A DNA stretch of 64,000 nucleotides, taken from Micromonospora sp. R77 (GTDB taxonomy: Bacteria > Actinomycetota > Actinomycetes > Mycobacteriales > Micromonosporaceae). Both the position numbers and the translations under genes were made by a program. This document shows positions 17,083 through 26,068 of this stretch, in pieces. Each line of letters begins with the position of its first letter. The stretch's first letter is position 1. Under the pieces are notes generated by a model. That model was given only the letters and a program-made list of their open reading frames with translations, ran no database searches and was not told the origin of the DNA. The DNA lies in assembly GCF_022747945.1 (NCBI RefSeq), contig NZ_JALDST010000001.1, positions 682,001 through 746,000 of the forward strand, in the 5' to 3' direction.

Positions 17083-20000
17083 TCAGCTCTGGACGAACAC
17101 CGCCACGCTGCGGGCCGGCACGGTGAACGTGCCGCTCGCCTTGGCGAACGAGGCCGTCCGCAGCACCGGGTCGGCGGAGGTACGCAGCACCGGGTGCAGC
17201 GCCACGTTCGCCCCGCGCAGGCCGGTCACCGTCTGCTCCGCCGCCTTCGGGGTGGCGTTGAAGACCACGGTCACCGACTTCCACTTCCCGTCGAGCCCGC
17301 GGGCGTCGAGGGTCATGGTGAGCACCCCGGGCGTCTCCTGCTCACCGGAGAGCGGGAAGGCCACCCGCTTCTGCACCTGGTCGGCGGTGGTCAGCCCGAA
17401 CACCGGCGAGGACTCGCGGATCTTCAGCAGCTCCGCGTACCGGGCGTCGGCCAGGTCGATCGCCGCGCAGTCCGGCACCAGCTTCGGATCGGCCAGCAGC
17501 GGCTTCGCGTACGGCCACTTGTCCTGGTTGTCCTGCGCCGGCGGGAGACCGGCGCCGAAGCCGTTGCCCTGGGTGCAGTCCCAGCGGATCTGGTTGAACC
17601 AGTCACCGGAGTTGAACGAGTTGCGGTCCAGCGACTTGGAGCGCAGCCGCTCCGAGCCGGCCGTCACGAACCCGGGCCCCTGCCCGAGGGCGGTGGTCGA
17701 CAGGGCCAGCACCTGCATCCGGGCCCGGTCCTGCGCCGAGGTGTCCTGCGGCAGCTTGTACGCCAGCGCGTCGTACAGGATCTCGTTGTCGTGCGCGTCG
17801 ACGTAGGTGACCGCCTCGCCCGGCGCGGCGGTGTAGCCGGCCGGTGAGCCGTTGTAGTCCACCTGCGCACCGGTGACGACCTTGCCCGACGAGTCGGTGA
17901 ACCGGTAGCCGCGCAGGTTGCCGGTCAGGCCGACCTTGATCAGGTCCTGGGAGTGCCGCAGTCGGGCCTTCTGCTCGGCGGCGGTGCCGTTGACGTCGTC
18001 CCCGTTCGGGTCGGTATAGAGACCCGAGGCGAAGCCCTGCACCCGCGGGTTGCCGTCGAACGGGCCGCCGCCGCGGACCGCGTCGCGGAGCCGGTCGTTG
18101 AAGGTGGCGATACCGGTGCCGGCCATGTTGGCCTGGGTGGCCTGCACGAACCGGGCGTCGTTGGCGACCTCGCCGAAGTTCCACCCCTCGCCGTAGAGCA
18201 GGATCTTCTTCCCGTCCACACCGTCGCGCGCCACGGTCAGCTTGTCCAGCGCGGCCCGGACGGCCAGGATGTTCGCCTTCGGGTGGTGACCCATCAGGTC
18301 GAACCGGAAACCGTCCACCTTGTACGCCTTGGCCCAGGTGACCAGGGAGTCCACCACGAGCTTGCCCATCATGGCGTGCTCGGGGGCGGTGTTGGCGCAG
18401 CAGGTGGAGTTGGCGATGCTGCCGTCGTCCAGCTGCCGGTGGTAGTAGCCGGGCACCACCTGGTCGAGCACCGACTTCGGGTCGGTGCCGGCGGCCGAGG
18501 TGTGGTTGTAGACGACGTCCATGACTACGCGCAGGCCCGCCTGGTTGACCCCGGCGACCATCTGCCGGAACTCGGTGGTCCGCTTCGCACCGTTCGGGTC
18601 GACGGCGTAGCCGCCCTCCGGCACGGTGTAGTGCAGCGGGTCGTACCCCCAGTTGAAGCCGTCGGACTCGGCGACCGCCGCGACGCACTTCTGCTGCTGG
18701 TCGGAGTCCGGCGGCAGCGCGGCCAGGTCACAGGCCGGCTGCTGCTGGTCGGCCCGCTTCTCGGGGATGGTGGCGAAGTCGAACGCCGGCAGCAGGTGCA
18801 GGTAGTTGACCCCCGCGTCGCCGAGCGACTTCAGGTGCTTCATGCCGGCGGTGTTCGGGTCGGTGAAGGCGAGGTAGGTGCCCCGCCGCTCGGCCGGCAC
18901 GCTCGCGTCGGCGATGGAGAAGTCGCGGACCGACAGCTCGGAGATCTGCGCCCTGGACGACGGCACCGCCGCCGGCTTGCGCAGCGTCGCCCAGCCGGCC
19001 GGCGCGAGCGCCGGGTCGGTCAGGTCGACGAGCTGGCTGTGCGTCGAGTCCGGCGCGAGGGCCACCGAGTACGGGTCGGTCACCGAGGCGGTGACCACCT
19101 TCTGCGCGGCCGGCTGCCACGCCTGCACCTGGTAGCGGTAGTACTTGCCGGTCCACGACTTCGTGCCGCGCACCGACCAGACGCCGGTGCGGTCGTTGCG
19201 GCTCATCGGCACGGTCTTCGTCGGCTCGGCCGTGGCCGAGTCGAAGAGCTGGAGCGACACCGTCCGGGCGGTGGGCGCCCAGACCGCCAGGGTGGGCACC
19301 TTGCCGGCGAAGGTCGGTCCGAGCTTCGCCGTGGTGGCGGCCCGGTAGACGTCGTCGAGCACGCCCGGGATCTGCACCCCGGTCGCGCCGAGCAGGGTGC
19401 CCGCGGCGTCCCGCTCGGTCACCACGAGCTGCCCGCGCAGCGCCGCCGGCACCTTGGCCAGGTCGGCCTGGCCGAGGCTGAAGGCGTGGTAGGCCCACAG
19501 GTGCGGGAAGGCCGCGCGCTGGGCCTCGGTGAGCCCGTTGCGCTGCGCCCGCAGCGGCAGCGTGGTGTACGTCCCGGAGAGCTCACCGTCGGTGATGCTG
19601 AGCCCGCCGGCCGGCGCGGCGACCAGGGCGTACTGCTTGCCGTCGGTCGGCCCGGTCTGCCAGGCGACGGTGGACCGGTCGATCCACTGCGCCTTCTCCT
19701 TGGTGATGTCGACGTCCTTCGCGACGCCGGAGGACGTGGCCGGCAGCAGGCGGCCCTTGACCCCGGCGAGCAGCCACACCTCGTGCCCGGCGGCGGCGAA
19801 GTCGAGCCGCTGGTCGTCGGGCTGATCCTTGGCGTCGCCGTTGTGGATGATGTAGTTCAGCCCGGTCGCCCCGGCCGCGAGCGGCACCCGGAAGACCGCC
19901 CCGTACGAGTCGATCTTCTCCGGCTTGAGCGGGTTGCCCCAGTCGGTGGGGTTGGCGGCGCCGTCCCAGAGGTGCAGGCCCCAGCCGTCGTAGTTCCCGT

Positions 20001-22584
20001 CGGCCTTGCGCCAGTGGATGACCGCGGTGCTCTGGTCGACCGCCGGGTCGGGCTCGCCGGTGGCGGCCTGCCGGGTCGGGTAGAGCGTGCCGTCGCCCTG
20101 CTTGACCCAGACCTCACCGGTCTGCGTCACGTCGATGGTGCGGTCGTTCGCGACGTCCTTGTTCCCGTCCTTGTCGACCACGAGGAACCCGACCGACTTC
20201 GCGCCCGGCTTCAGCTTGACCCAGGCGAACCGGCCGAACGAGTCCTCACCGGCGAACGGCTGCCCTTTGGGCCACTCGGTGGCGTACGCCGGGTCGATGT
20301 CGCCCCAGGTGTAGAGGCCCCAGTCGGCGTACCCACCGGCCGGACGCTGGTAGTGGACCACCGCCCAGTCCCGCGACGCGCCCTGCGCCGGGGTGCCGAC
20401 GACGCCGGTGGAGCGGGCGCTCGCCGTCCGGCCCTTGCCGTCACGCACGACCGCCTTGTACTCCACCTTCGTGCCGCCGGCCAGGCCGGTCAGGTCGTGG
20501 TGCACGGTGTACGGCGCGGTGTGCGCGGTGCCCAGCAGGGTCCACTTGCCACCGGGGACCCGGGCGGCGAAGGTGACCGTGGCGAGGGGGTCACCGGTGA
20601 CCTGGGCGGTCACGGTGGCCTTGGTGGCGACCGGGTCGGTGCCCGGCGCGGTGATGGTGATGCCCGGGGCGGCGTCGGCCTGCGGGATGGCCCGGTCGGC
20701 CTTGAGCACCACGGCCGACATGGCCGGCACGGTGACGCTCAGCTTGCCGTCGGCGCCGGCCGTCGAGGTGGCCGCGCCGCCGTAGATGCCGGTGAAGGCC
20801 GCGCCGGCCGACCAGGTGTCCACGGAGACAGTCTGCGCGGTGGACGCGTTGTTCACCGCGACGACGTGTTCGGTGCGGTCGGACGGCAGGATCCGGGAGA
20901 AGGCGAAGACGCCCGCGCCGTCGGCCGCGTACCGGGTGACCTGGACGCCGTCGCGCAGGGCCGGGTTGGCCGCGCGGAGCTTGCCCAGCTCGGCGATGGT
21001 CCGGTACAGCGGGTGGGTCTTGTCGTACTGGTCGCTGGCGTGGGTGCGGGTGGTGCCGATCAGGTCGTCGTCGAGGTAGTCCGCCGTCTTCGTGGCGAAC
21101 ATGTCCTGCCGGGCGTCCTTGTCGCCGCCGGGGCCGGTGAAGCCCTGCTCGTCGCCGGAGTAGACGACGGGCTGACCACGGGTGAGGAACATCAGCTGGT
21201 GGGCGAGCTGGTCGCGCTTGAGCTGGCTGGCGTCGTCCCCGCCGGTCGCCGCGATGAACGAGCCGATCCGGCCCATGTCGTGGTTGCCGAGGAAGGTGGT
21301 CAGCCGGTTCGCGTCGGTGTCGCGGGCGGCGTACAGGTCGTCCTTGGCGTACACGTCGGCGAGCGCCTTGGCGGAGCCGTCGGCGGCGGTGTAGCCGCGC
21401 GCGGCCTCCTGGAAGGAGAAGTCGAGGGTGGCCGGCAGGCCGCCGCGCCGCACGTACGTCGACTCGATCTCCTGGTCGGCGCTGTAGACCTCGCCGAACA
21501 TGAAGAAGTCCTTCTTGCCGGCCTTCTCGGCGGCCCGCTTGATGCCCTGGCTGAACTGCGGCCAGAAGTCGAGGTTGGCGTGCTTGACGGTGTCCAGCCG
21601 GAAGCCGTCGACGCCGGTGCTGCCGATCCAGTCGCCGTAGACCTTGGTCAGCCCGCGCACCACCTCGGGACGCTCGGTCCACAGGTCGTCCAGGCCGAAG
21701 AAGTCGCCGTACTCGCTGTTCTCGCCCGCGAAGGTCGAGTCACCGCGGTTGTGGTACATCGTCGGGTCGTTCAGCCAGGCCGGGACCTTGACCTTCGCGT
21801 CGGCCGCGCTGGCGAACGTCGGCGTGTACGGGAAGGACTTCAGGTTGACCTTCGGGAAGTCCCGGGTGCCGTCGGCGTAGTTGCGGTCCTCGAAGGGCCG
21901 CCCCTGCGCGTCGGAGTACGGCGCGGTCTTCTTGTCGACGTACGCGTACTTGTCCTCGGCGTACTTGATGACGTCGGCGGTGTGGTTGACGATGACGTCG
22001 AGGTAGACCTTGATGCCCCGCTGGTGGGCCAGCTTGACCAGCTGCTTCAGCTCCTCGTTGGTGCCGAAGTGCGGGTCGACCTGGGTGAAGTCGGTGATCC
22101 AGTAGCCGTGGTAGCCGGCGGAGACGTCCGCGCCGGTGCCCTGCACGGGCCGGTTCTTGAAGATCGGGGCGAGCCAGATGGCGGTGGTGCCGAGGCCCTG
22201 GATGTAGTCGAGCTTGTTGATGACGCCCTTGAGGTCGCCGCCGTGGTAGAAGCCCTTGTCGGTCGGGTCGTACCCGGTGCTCAGCCGGTCACCGGTCAGG
22301 CCGCCGGAGTCGTTGCGCTTGTCGCCGTTGGCGAAGCGGTCCGGCAGGACGAAGTAGAACTGGTCGGCCTTGGCGGTGCTGTTGCCGGCCTTGAGCAGCG
22401 TCTCGACCGACGGTTCCTGGCTCCACTGGGGCGCGCCGGCGGCGGCGAGGAGGTCGGTGCGGGGGGCCCGGTCGGTGGCGTCGTTGCCCAGTTGGTGAAC
22501 GGCGACCGGCACGCCGACGAGGGCGAGGGTGAGGGTGGAGACCAAGGCGAGCAGTGCCTTGCGGGATATCGGCGGGGGTTTCAT
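17083..22584 (-). CDS. Secreted bifunctional amylopullulanase (alpha-amylase + pullulanase)
   Basis: 1833 residues. A signal peptide (RKALLALVSTLTLALVGVPV, about 8-27) directs export. The first GH13 domain (about 55-600) has VYLDVIVNHTAD, nucleophile motif GFRLDTVKH (Asp near 328), acid GEVYSAD (near 365) and FLGNHDMGRI (near 435), so it is an alpha-amylase-type enzyme. A linker with an Ig-like domain and two pullulanase-associated (PUD) domains follow; both PUDs carry VVHYQRPAGGY/VIHWRKADGNY motifs. Then come a CBM48 domain (VWAPTARTVSLQLFD) and a second GH13 domain of pullulanase type, with VVMDVVYNHT, GFRFDLMGHH (near 1430), LLYGEGWNFGE and YVDAHDNEILYDAL. One polypeptide could thus cut both alpha-1,4 and alpha-1,6 bonds of starch. 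The ATG has AGAGGAAGG upstream. Confidence 0.95.
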   Translation of the reverse strand: MKPPPISRKALLALVSTLTLALVGVPVAVHQLGNDATDRAPRTDLLAAAGAPQWSQEPSVETLLKAGNSTAKADQFYFVLPDRFANGDKRNDSGGLTGDRLSTGYDPTDKGFYHGGDLKGVINKLDYIQGLGTTAIWLAPIFKNRPVQGTGADVSAGYHGYWITDFTQVDPHFGTNEELKQLVKLAHQRGIKVYLDVIVNHTADVIKYAEDKYAYVDKKTAPYSDAQGRPFEDRNYADGTRDFPKVNLKSFPYTPTFASAADAKVKVPAWLNDPTMYHNRGDSTFAGENSEYGDFFGLDDLWTERPEVVRGLTKVYGDWIGSTGVDGFRLDTVKHANLDFWPQFSQGIKRAAEKAGKKDFFMFGEVYSADQEIESTYVRRGGLPATLDFSFQEAARGYTAADGSAKALADVYAKDDLYAARDTDANRLTTFLGNHDMGRIGSFIAATGGDDASQLKRDQLAHQLMFLTRGQPVVYSGDEQGFTGPGGDKDARQDMFATKTADYLDDDLIGTTRTHASDQYDKTHPLYRTIAELGKLRAANPALRDGVQVTRYAADGAGVFAFSRILPSDRTEHVVAVNNASTAQTVSVDTWSAGAAFTGIYGGAATSTAGADGKLSVTVPAMSAVVLKADRAIPQADAAPGITITAPGTDPVATKATVTAQVTGDPLATVTFAARVPGGKWTLLGTAHTAPYTVHHDLTGLAGGTKVEYKAVVRDGKGRTASARSTGVVGTPAQGASRDWAVVHYQRPAGGYADWGLYTWGDIDPAYATEWPKGQPFAGEDSFGRFAWVKLKPGAKSVGFLVVDKDGNKDVANDRTIDVTQTGEVWVKQGDGTLYPTRQAATGEPDPAVDQSTAVIHWRKADGNYDGWGLHLWDGAANPTDWGNPLKPEKIDSYGAVFRVPLAAGATGLNYIIHNGDAKDQPDDQRLDFAAAGHEVWLLAGVKGRLLPATSSGVAKDVDITKEKAQWIDRSTVAWQTGPTDGKQYALVAAPAGGLSITDGELSGTYTTLPLRAQRNGLTEAQRAAFPHLWAYHAFSLGQADLAKVPAALRGQLVVTERDAAGTLLGATGVQIPGVLDDVYRAATTAKLGPTFAGKVPTLAVWAPTARTVSLQLFDSATAEPTKTVPMSRNDRTGVWSVRGTKSWTGKYYRYQVQAWQPAAQKVVTASVTDPYSVALAPDSTHSQLVDLTDPALAPAGWATLRKPAAVPSSRAQISELSVRDFSIADASVPAERRGTYLAFTDPNTAGMKHLKSLGDAGVNYLHLLPAFDFATIPEKRADQQQPACDLAALPPDSDQQQKCVAAVAESDGFNWGYDPLHYTVPEGGYAVDPNGAKRTTEFRQMVAGVNQAGLRVVMDVVYNHTSAAGTDPKSVLDQVVPGYYHRQLDDGSIANSTCCANTAPEHAMMGKLVVDSLVTWAKAYKVDGFRFDLMGHHPKANILAVRAALDKLTVARDGVDGKKILLYGEGWNFGEVANDARFVQATQANMAGTGIATFNDRLRDAVRGGGPFDGNPRVQGFASGLYTDPNGDDVNGTAAEQKARLRHSQDLIKVGLTGNLRGYRFTDSSGKVVTGAQVDYNGSPAGYTAAPGEAVTYVDAHDNEILYDALAYKLPQDTSAQDRARMQVLALSTTALGQGPGFVTAGSERLRSKSLDRNSFNSGDWFNQIRWDCTQGNGFGAGLPPAQDNQDKWPYAKPLLADPKLVPDCAAIDLADARYAELLKIRESSPVFGLTTADQVQKRVAFPLSGEQETPGVLTMTLDARGLDGKWKSVTVVFNATPKAAEQTVTGLRGANVALHPVLRTSADPVLRTASFAKASGTFTVPARSVAVFVQS

Positions 22585-22629
22585 CGACGGCCTTCCTCTG
22601 GTCGTGATTCGCCCGCACGCTAGCTCTTG

Positions 22630-22690
22630 CCGAAACATTCTGCAATACCTTGCAAACCAAGTCGTAATAAAGCAGCTTGCTTGCGAAATC
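22630..22690 (-). promoter_or_regulatory. Likely promoter/operator region of the amylopullulanase gene
   Basis: An unusually AT-rich block for this genome. On the minus strand it holds TTGCAAGGTATTGCAG, two directly repeated TTGCAA/TTGCAG half-sites, and a CGCAAGCAAGC stretch further upstream. TTGCA-type repeats are bound by LacI-family maltose regulators (MalR) ahead of amylase genes in Streptomyces. No regulator gene lies nearby, so binding is inference. Confidence 0.45.
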
Positions 22691-22752
22691 CGACGTCATC
22701 GGGGCGCACCGCGACCGTCGCCCACGGTGACGGGCGCGGCCGGGCCGGCGGG

Positions 22753-23460
22753 TCAGAGCCCGGAACAGGCCGCCCCGTCGACCGTGCACTGGGCGGGACG
22801 GGTGGTGCCGCTCGTCTCGTAGTGGAACCGCAGCGACACCGACGCGCCCGCCGACAGGTCCACCCCGCTGGTGTACGTGAAGACGTCGCCGGAGACGCCG
22901 GCCCGGCCCTGCTCCGCGCCCTCCACCCAGGACGTGACGAGTCGCCCGTCGGGGAAGACCAGCCGTACCGTCCAGCCCCGGGCGGTCGAGTCGGTGTTGC
23001 TCAGCCGCACCTCGCCGATGAAGCCGCCGTCGAAGGTGTCCACCACCTGGTACCGGCCGGTGACCAGGGCGGGCGGCGGGACCGGGGCCGGTGACGGCGG
23101 CGGTGGCGGGGTGGGCCGTCCGCTGCCCGCGCCGCCACCGGACGACGCGGACGTCCTCGCCACCGGCCCGCCGGTGCTCGGCAGGACGGTGGAACGCGGC
23201 GAGAGCCCCGGCACCACCGGCCCGGTCGCCGTCGGCTCCACCGGGGACGGGGTCGGGGACGGCAGCTCGGGCAGCGGCACGGTCGCCGGTGGGGGGACGG
23301 GCTCGGCGTCGCGGTAGGGGCGTCGCCCGCGGGCCGCACCCAGCGCGACGACCAGCAGCACCACCATCACGATGACGCCGATCGACACCACCACCCAGGG
23401 CGACGAGGCGATCGCGGTGCTGGTGCCGGGCGATGATCGTGCGCGACGAGTGCCGGACAT
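22753..23460 (-). CDS. Membrane-anchored protein with C-terminal CBM2-like domain
   Basis: 235 residues. A short basic N-terminus precedes one transmembrane helix (VVVSIGVIVMVVLLVVALGA, about 21-40). A long Pro/Ser/Thr linker runs to about 135. The C-terminal domain (YQVVDTFDGGFIGEVRLSNT ... RGWTVRLVFPDGR ... VSLRFHYE) is the sandwich of a bacterial cellulose-binding (CBM2-like) module, ending PAQCTVDGAACSGL. The topology suggests a lipid-bilayer anchor with an extracellular binding domain. The ATG at 23458-23460 has GGGGAGGGG upstream. The next upstream gene encodes a protein of the same plan with an almost identical C-terminal tail, so the pair are paralogues, transcribed toward the amylopullulanase gene. 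Confidence 0.85.
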   Translation of the reverse strand: MSGTRRARSSPGTSTAIASSPWVVVSIGVIVMVVLLVVALGAARGRRPYRDAEPVPPPATVPLPELPSPTPSPVEPTATGPVVPGLSPRSTVLPSTGGPVARTSASSGGGAGSGRPTPPPPPSPAPVPPPALVTGRYQVVDTFDGGFIGEVRLSNTDSTARGWTVRLVFPDGRLVTSWVEGAEQGRAGVSGDVFTYTSGVDLSAGASVSLRFHYETSGTTRPAQCTVDGAACSGL

Positions 23461-23543
23461 GCCCCTCCCCTGTCGATCCTGTCCGGTGAGAGTAGCGATC
23501 GACGGCATTGCCGGAAAGTGCCCGACCCGCGCCGCCGGCCTGG

Positions 23544-24218
23544 TCAGGCGAGGGTGCAGGCCGCCCCGTTGACCGTGCACTGACCGGGCCGGTCACCACT
23601 GCCGGTACGGCTGAAACTCATCTCGACGACCGTGCTGCCGCCCGACGCGAGCGGCGCGGTACCACGCAGCACGTACCAGCCGTTGCCCTGGGTGGTGACC
23701 GACACCCCGGACGACGAGGACGCCCGGATGCTCTTCACGTTGCCGGTGAAGAGCAGCTCCACCCGCCACTCCTGGGCAGCGGACGACCCGTTGCGTACGG
23801 TCAGCAGCGCGGTGAAGGAGTCCCGGTCGCTGCCGGTGGCCTGGTAGCGCGCGGTCACCGTGCCGGACCGCGAACCGCCCGGCGCGGGCGTCGCCGAGGT
23901 CGACGGCCGGACCGACGCGGACGGCCGGGCCGAGGCGCTCGCGCTGCGCGACGGCGTGGCCGAGGCGCTGTCACCCACGGCCACCAGCGGGGCGGCGGTC
24001 GGCGCGGCGGACGTCGTCGGCGGGGCGAGCGGCAGGTAGATCGGTGGTGCGGGCGCGGGCGCCGCCTGCCGCACCGGCGTACGCAGGGACAGCAGCGCGA
24101 CCACCAGCAGGCTGACCAGCAGGCCGACGCCGAGGAGCACCACCAGCCACGGCACCGAGGCCAGCACCCTCGACACGGATGACGGGGAACCGGGCCGTGC
24201 GTCATGCCGGACGCTCAT
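23544..24218 (-). CDS. Membrane-anchored protein with CBM2-like domain (paralogue)
   Basis: 224 residues with the same plan as its neighbour: one transmembrane helix (WLVVLLGVGLLVSLLVVALL, about 22-41), a Ser/Ala/Pro-rich linker to about 110, and a CBM2-like sandwich (YQATGSDRDSFTALLTVRNG ... EWRVELLFTGN ... VVEMSFSRTG) ending PGQCTVNGAACTLA. The shared C(T)V(N/D)GAAC tail marks the two as duplicates. I chose ATG 24218 because GGAGGGGGACC lies just upstream; starts at 24234-24239 are possible. The protein should display a carbohydrate-binding domain on the cell surface and could tether the cell to starch or another glucan. Confidence 0.83.
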   Translation of the reverse strand: MSVRHDARPGSPSSVSRVLASVPWLVVLLGVGLLVSLLVVALLSLRTPVRQAAPAPAPPIYLPLAPPTTSAAPTAAPLVAVGDSASATPSRSASASARPSASVRPSTSATPAPGGSRSGTVTARYQATGSDRDSFTALLTVRNGSSAAQEWRVELLFTGNVKSIRASSSSGVSVTTQGNGWYVLRGTAPLASGGSTVVEMSFSRTGSGDRPGQCTVNGAACTLA

Positions 24219-24363
24219 CAGGTCCCCCTCCGCCATCATCGACGCGCCAGCGTAGCCAGCCCGCCCCGACGAGCACAGCCACCCCCACGTGATCCGACCG
24301 TCCGGCCGGTACGCCACGGAAAACGGCTGGCCACCGCAGGTCGGTTCGGGTCTACTCACGACC

Positions 24364-24753
24364 ATGCGCACGCTGATCCCACCCACCGGACGGGCACGCG
24401 CCAGTCTCCTCGCCGCGAGGGCCGAGCACACCGCCGAGAGCTTCGCCCGCCATGTCGCCGAGCTGTGGCTGCAGGAGACGCCGTGCCCGGTGGGCTGGGT
24501 GCCGGACACCACCCACTGGCGGGTCGGGGACGACGAGACCCTGGGCAGGATCGTCCTCCGGCACCGGCTCGCCCCAGTCCTGGACGAGGTCGGCGGCCGT
24601 CTCGGGTACGAGGGCCCGGCCGGCACCCGGCGACGGGGCACGCGACGCCGCTGCTTCGGACGGCGCGGCCGGTGGCCCGGGCGCTCGGCATCGAGACCGC
24701 CCTGGGCACCTGCGACGTGGCCGACGAGGCGTCGCGGCGGGTGACCGGTCAGG
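24364..24753 (+). pseudogene. Decayed GNAT N-acetyltransferase
   Basis: The first frame (ATG 24364) reads MRTLIPPTGRARASLLAARA, later DDETLGRIVLRHRLAPVLDE and GGRLGYEG. This is the pattern of a GNAT family whose members continue VRPSARRRGHATAML. Here the motif breaks at GGGG 24635-24638. Adding one G restores RRGHATPLLRTARPVARALG and TCDVADEASRRV. The gene then stops abruptly where the convergent SnoaL-like gene ends, and the usual C-terminal IEACGG...RFW portion is missing. The N-terminal half is also shorter than usual. Three defects together make this a genuine pseudogene rather than only a sequencing error. Confidence 0.7.
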
Positions 24754-25138
24754 CCGTGCGGATGACGGTGCAGATGGCCGGGCCGTCGTCGGTGCTGCGC
24801 AGCAGGTAGCGGTAGCGCTCCCCCGGCACGGCCTGGCCCTGGCTGTCCAGGAACTCCCACCGCACCGCCACCTCGGTGAGCAGCGCGGAGACCGGCTGCA
24901 CGTCCTCGATCAGGGCGTTCGCCGCGATCAGTTCGCGCTCCTGATAGTCCGGTGCGGCACCGACGAAGGAGAGCGCCACCGCCGCCGGCGAGGTGAACGA
25001 GAAGCTGTAGGTGTCGGCCACCACCAGGCCGGGCAGGGCGTAGCAGCCGGCGATGGCGGGCACGTCTCCGGCGGTGAGCGCCACGCCGTACCGGTCGAAG
25101 AAGTCGGTGAGCGTGTCGAAATCAGTGGAAGCCTTCAC
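24749..25138 (-). CDS. SnoaL/NTF2-like fold protein
   Basis: 129 residues predicted as a cone-shaped alpha+beta barrel: an N-terminal helix (LTDFFDRYGVALTAGDVPAI), a short strand GLVVADT, and C-terminal strands VRWEFLDSQG, RYRYLLRSTD and PAICTVIRTA. This is the layout of SnoaL-like/DUF4440 proteins, which can be cyclases, isomerases or mere binding proteins. No catalytic residues can be assigned. The 3' end abuts the decayed acetyltransferase on the opposite strand, and the permuted papain-like gene lies upstream with a 40-bp gap in the same direction, so co-transcription is possible. Confidence 0.75.
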   Translation of the reverse strand: MKASTDFDTLTDFFDRYGVALTAGDVPAIAGCYALPGLVVADTYSFSFTSPAAVALSFVGAAPDYQERELIAANALIEDVQPVSALLTEVAVRWEFLDSQGQAVPGERYRYLLRSTDDGPAICTVIRTA

Positions 25139-25178
25139 GCCGCAGTCAATTGCCGGGCGGCGGTCACGGCAAACCTGC

Positions 25179-25841
25179 TCAGCGGGGCGGGATGCGTACC
25201 TCGATCTCCTCGCCCAGCCGCGCGCCGTCGCACAGGTCCAGGTCGTCGCCGCTCCAGAACCGCCCGGGGTCGTACCAGTTGGGACGCCGGCCGGCCGGCA
25301 GCAGCCCCATCGCCTCGTACGTCACCGCCACCACCTCGGCGCAGTACGCGGTCTCCAGCGCCCGGTCCCGTACCGACACGCCCCCGCCGTCCGACCCGGA
25401 CGGTCGCGGGCGGCGGACGGCGGGCACCCGTCCGCGGGCCCACCGCCAGGCGAGCTGTGCGGTGGACGGGAACGGGGTGCCGTCGAGCCGGGCCACGGTC
25501 CGCAGCACCGCCTCCTCCATGGCGGCGTCGGCCGACGGGTCGAGCTGGCGCAGCCAGGCCCGCTGCCCGTACCGGTTGGCCCAGACGCAGACCGCGTCGC
25601 GCAGGTCGTGCAGCTGCACCCCGCGCTGGTGGGTGCCGGTCCACAGGTCCGGCAGGGACCGGCCCAGCTCGGCGTGCCACATCAGCGGTGGCATGTCGTC
25701 CAGCACCACCGCCATGCCGACGTGGTTGACCGGGCTGTTGGTGGTGAACTGGATCGCCCGGTCCGGCACGCTGCGTCCCCGGAACACCCACACGTCGCCG
25801 GTCCGGGTCAGCTCCACGGCCTCGTCCAGACTGATGCTCAT
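25179..25841 (-). CDS. Permuted papain-like (YiiX/NlpC-P60-type) hydrolase
   Basis: 220 residues, no signal peptide. The order of motifs is circularly permuted relative to papain. NSPVNHVGMAVVLDD provides the His near residue 40, and a Cys lies in ETAYCAEVVAVTYEAMGLL near residue 169, followed by a FWSGDDLDL segment. This matches the YiiX/YebB-like superfamily of permuted NlpC/P60 folds, which act on amide or lipid ester bonds. Substrate is unknown. The start at 25841 is only 20 bp from the divergent small membrane protein gene, so both promoters overlap. Confidence 0.8.
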   Translation of the reverse strand: MSISLDEAVELTRTGDVWVFRGRSVPDRAIQFTTNSPVNHVGMAVVLDDMPPLMWHAELGRSLPDLWTGTHQRGVQLHDLRDAVCVWANRYGQRAWLRQLDPSADAAMEEAVLRTVARLDGTPFPSTAQLAWRWARGRVPAVRRPRPSGSDGGGVSVRDRALETAYCAEVVAVTYEAMGLLPAGRRPNWYDPGRFWSGDDLDLCDGARLGEEIEVRIPPR

Positions 25842-25860
25842 GAGGGACTACCCTAAGCCG

Positions 25861-26052
25861 ATGCGGCAACGTGTGCGGTGGTGGAAGGTGCTCGGGCTGG
25901 CCGGCCTGGCCGGCGTGGCGGCGTCCGGTGTGGTCATCGCCCGGGCGGAGCGGCGGCGCCGCGCGTACACCCCGGAGGAGATCCGGGACCGGCTGCGCGA
26001 GCGGCACGCGAAGGCCGCGGGCAGTCCCAGCCCGGCCGACGACCGGGCCTGA
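25861..26052 (+). CDS. Small single-pass membrane protein (63 aa)
   Basis: 63 residues: basic N-terminus MRQRVRWWK, one hydrophobic helix (VLGLAGLAGVAASGVVIARA) and a charged tail with YTPEEIRDRLRERHAKAAG. No function is known, but the layout of one helix followed by EEIR-x-RL is seen in short conserved actinobacterial proteins. A TACCCT hexamer at 25849-25854 lies 6 bases before the ATG with no ribosome binding site, so the mRNA is probably leaderless. Confidence 0.75.
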   Translation: MRQRVRWWKVLGLAGLAGVAASGVVIARAERRRRAYTPEEIRDRLRERHAKAAGSPSPADDRA

Positions 26053-26068
26053 CCCGGCGCCGCGCCGC

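Noticed and set aside
15047..17284. Minus-strand open frame of 745 codons, and a similar one at 12911-15016
   Set aside because: Shadows of the two beta-helix genes. Their similarity to each other only reflects the gene duplication.
17953..22623. Plus-strand open frame of 1556 codons
   Set aside because: It is the antisense shadow of the amylopullulanase gene; composition is Arg/Val/Gly-rich with no domain, a common effect in high-GC genes.
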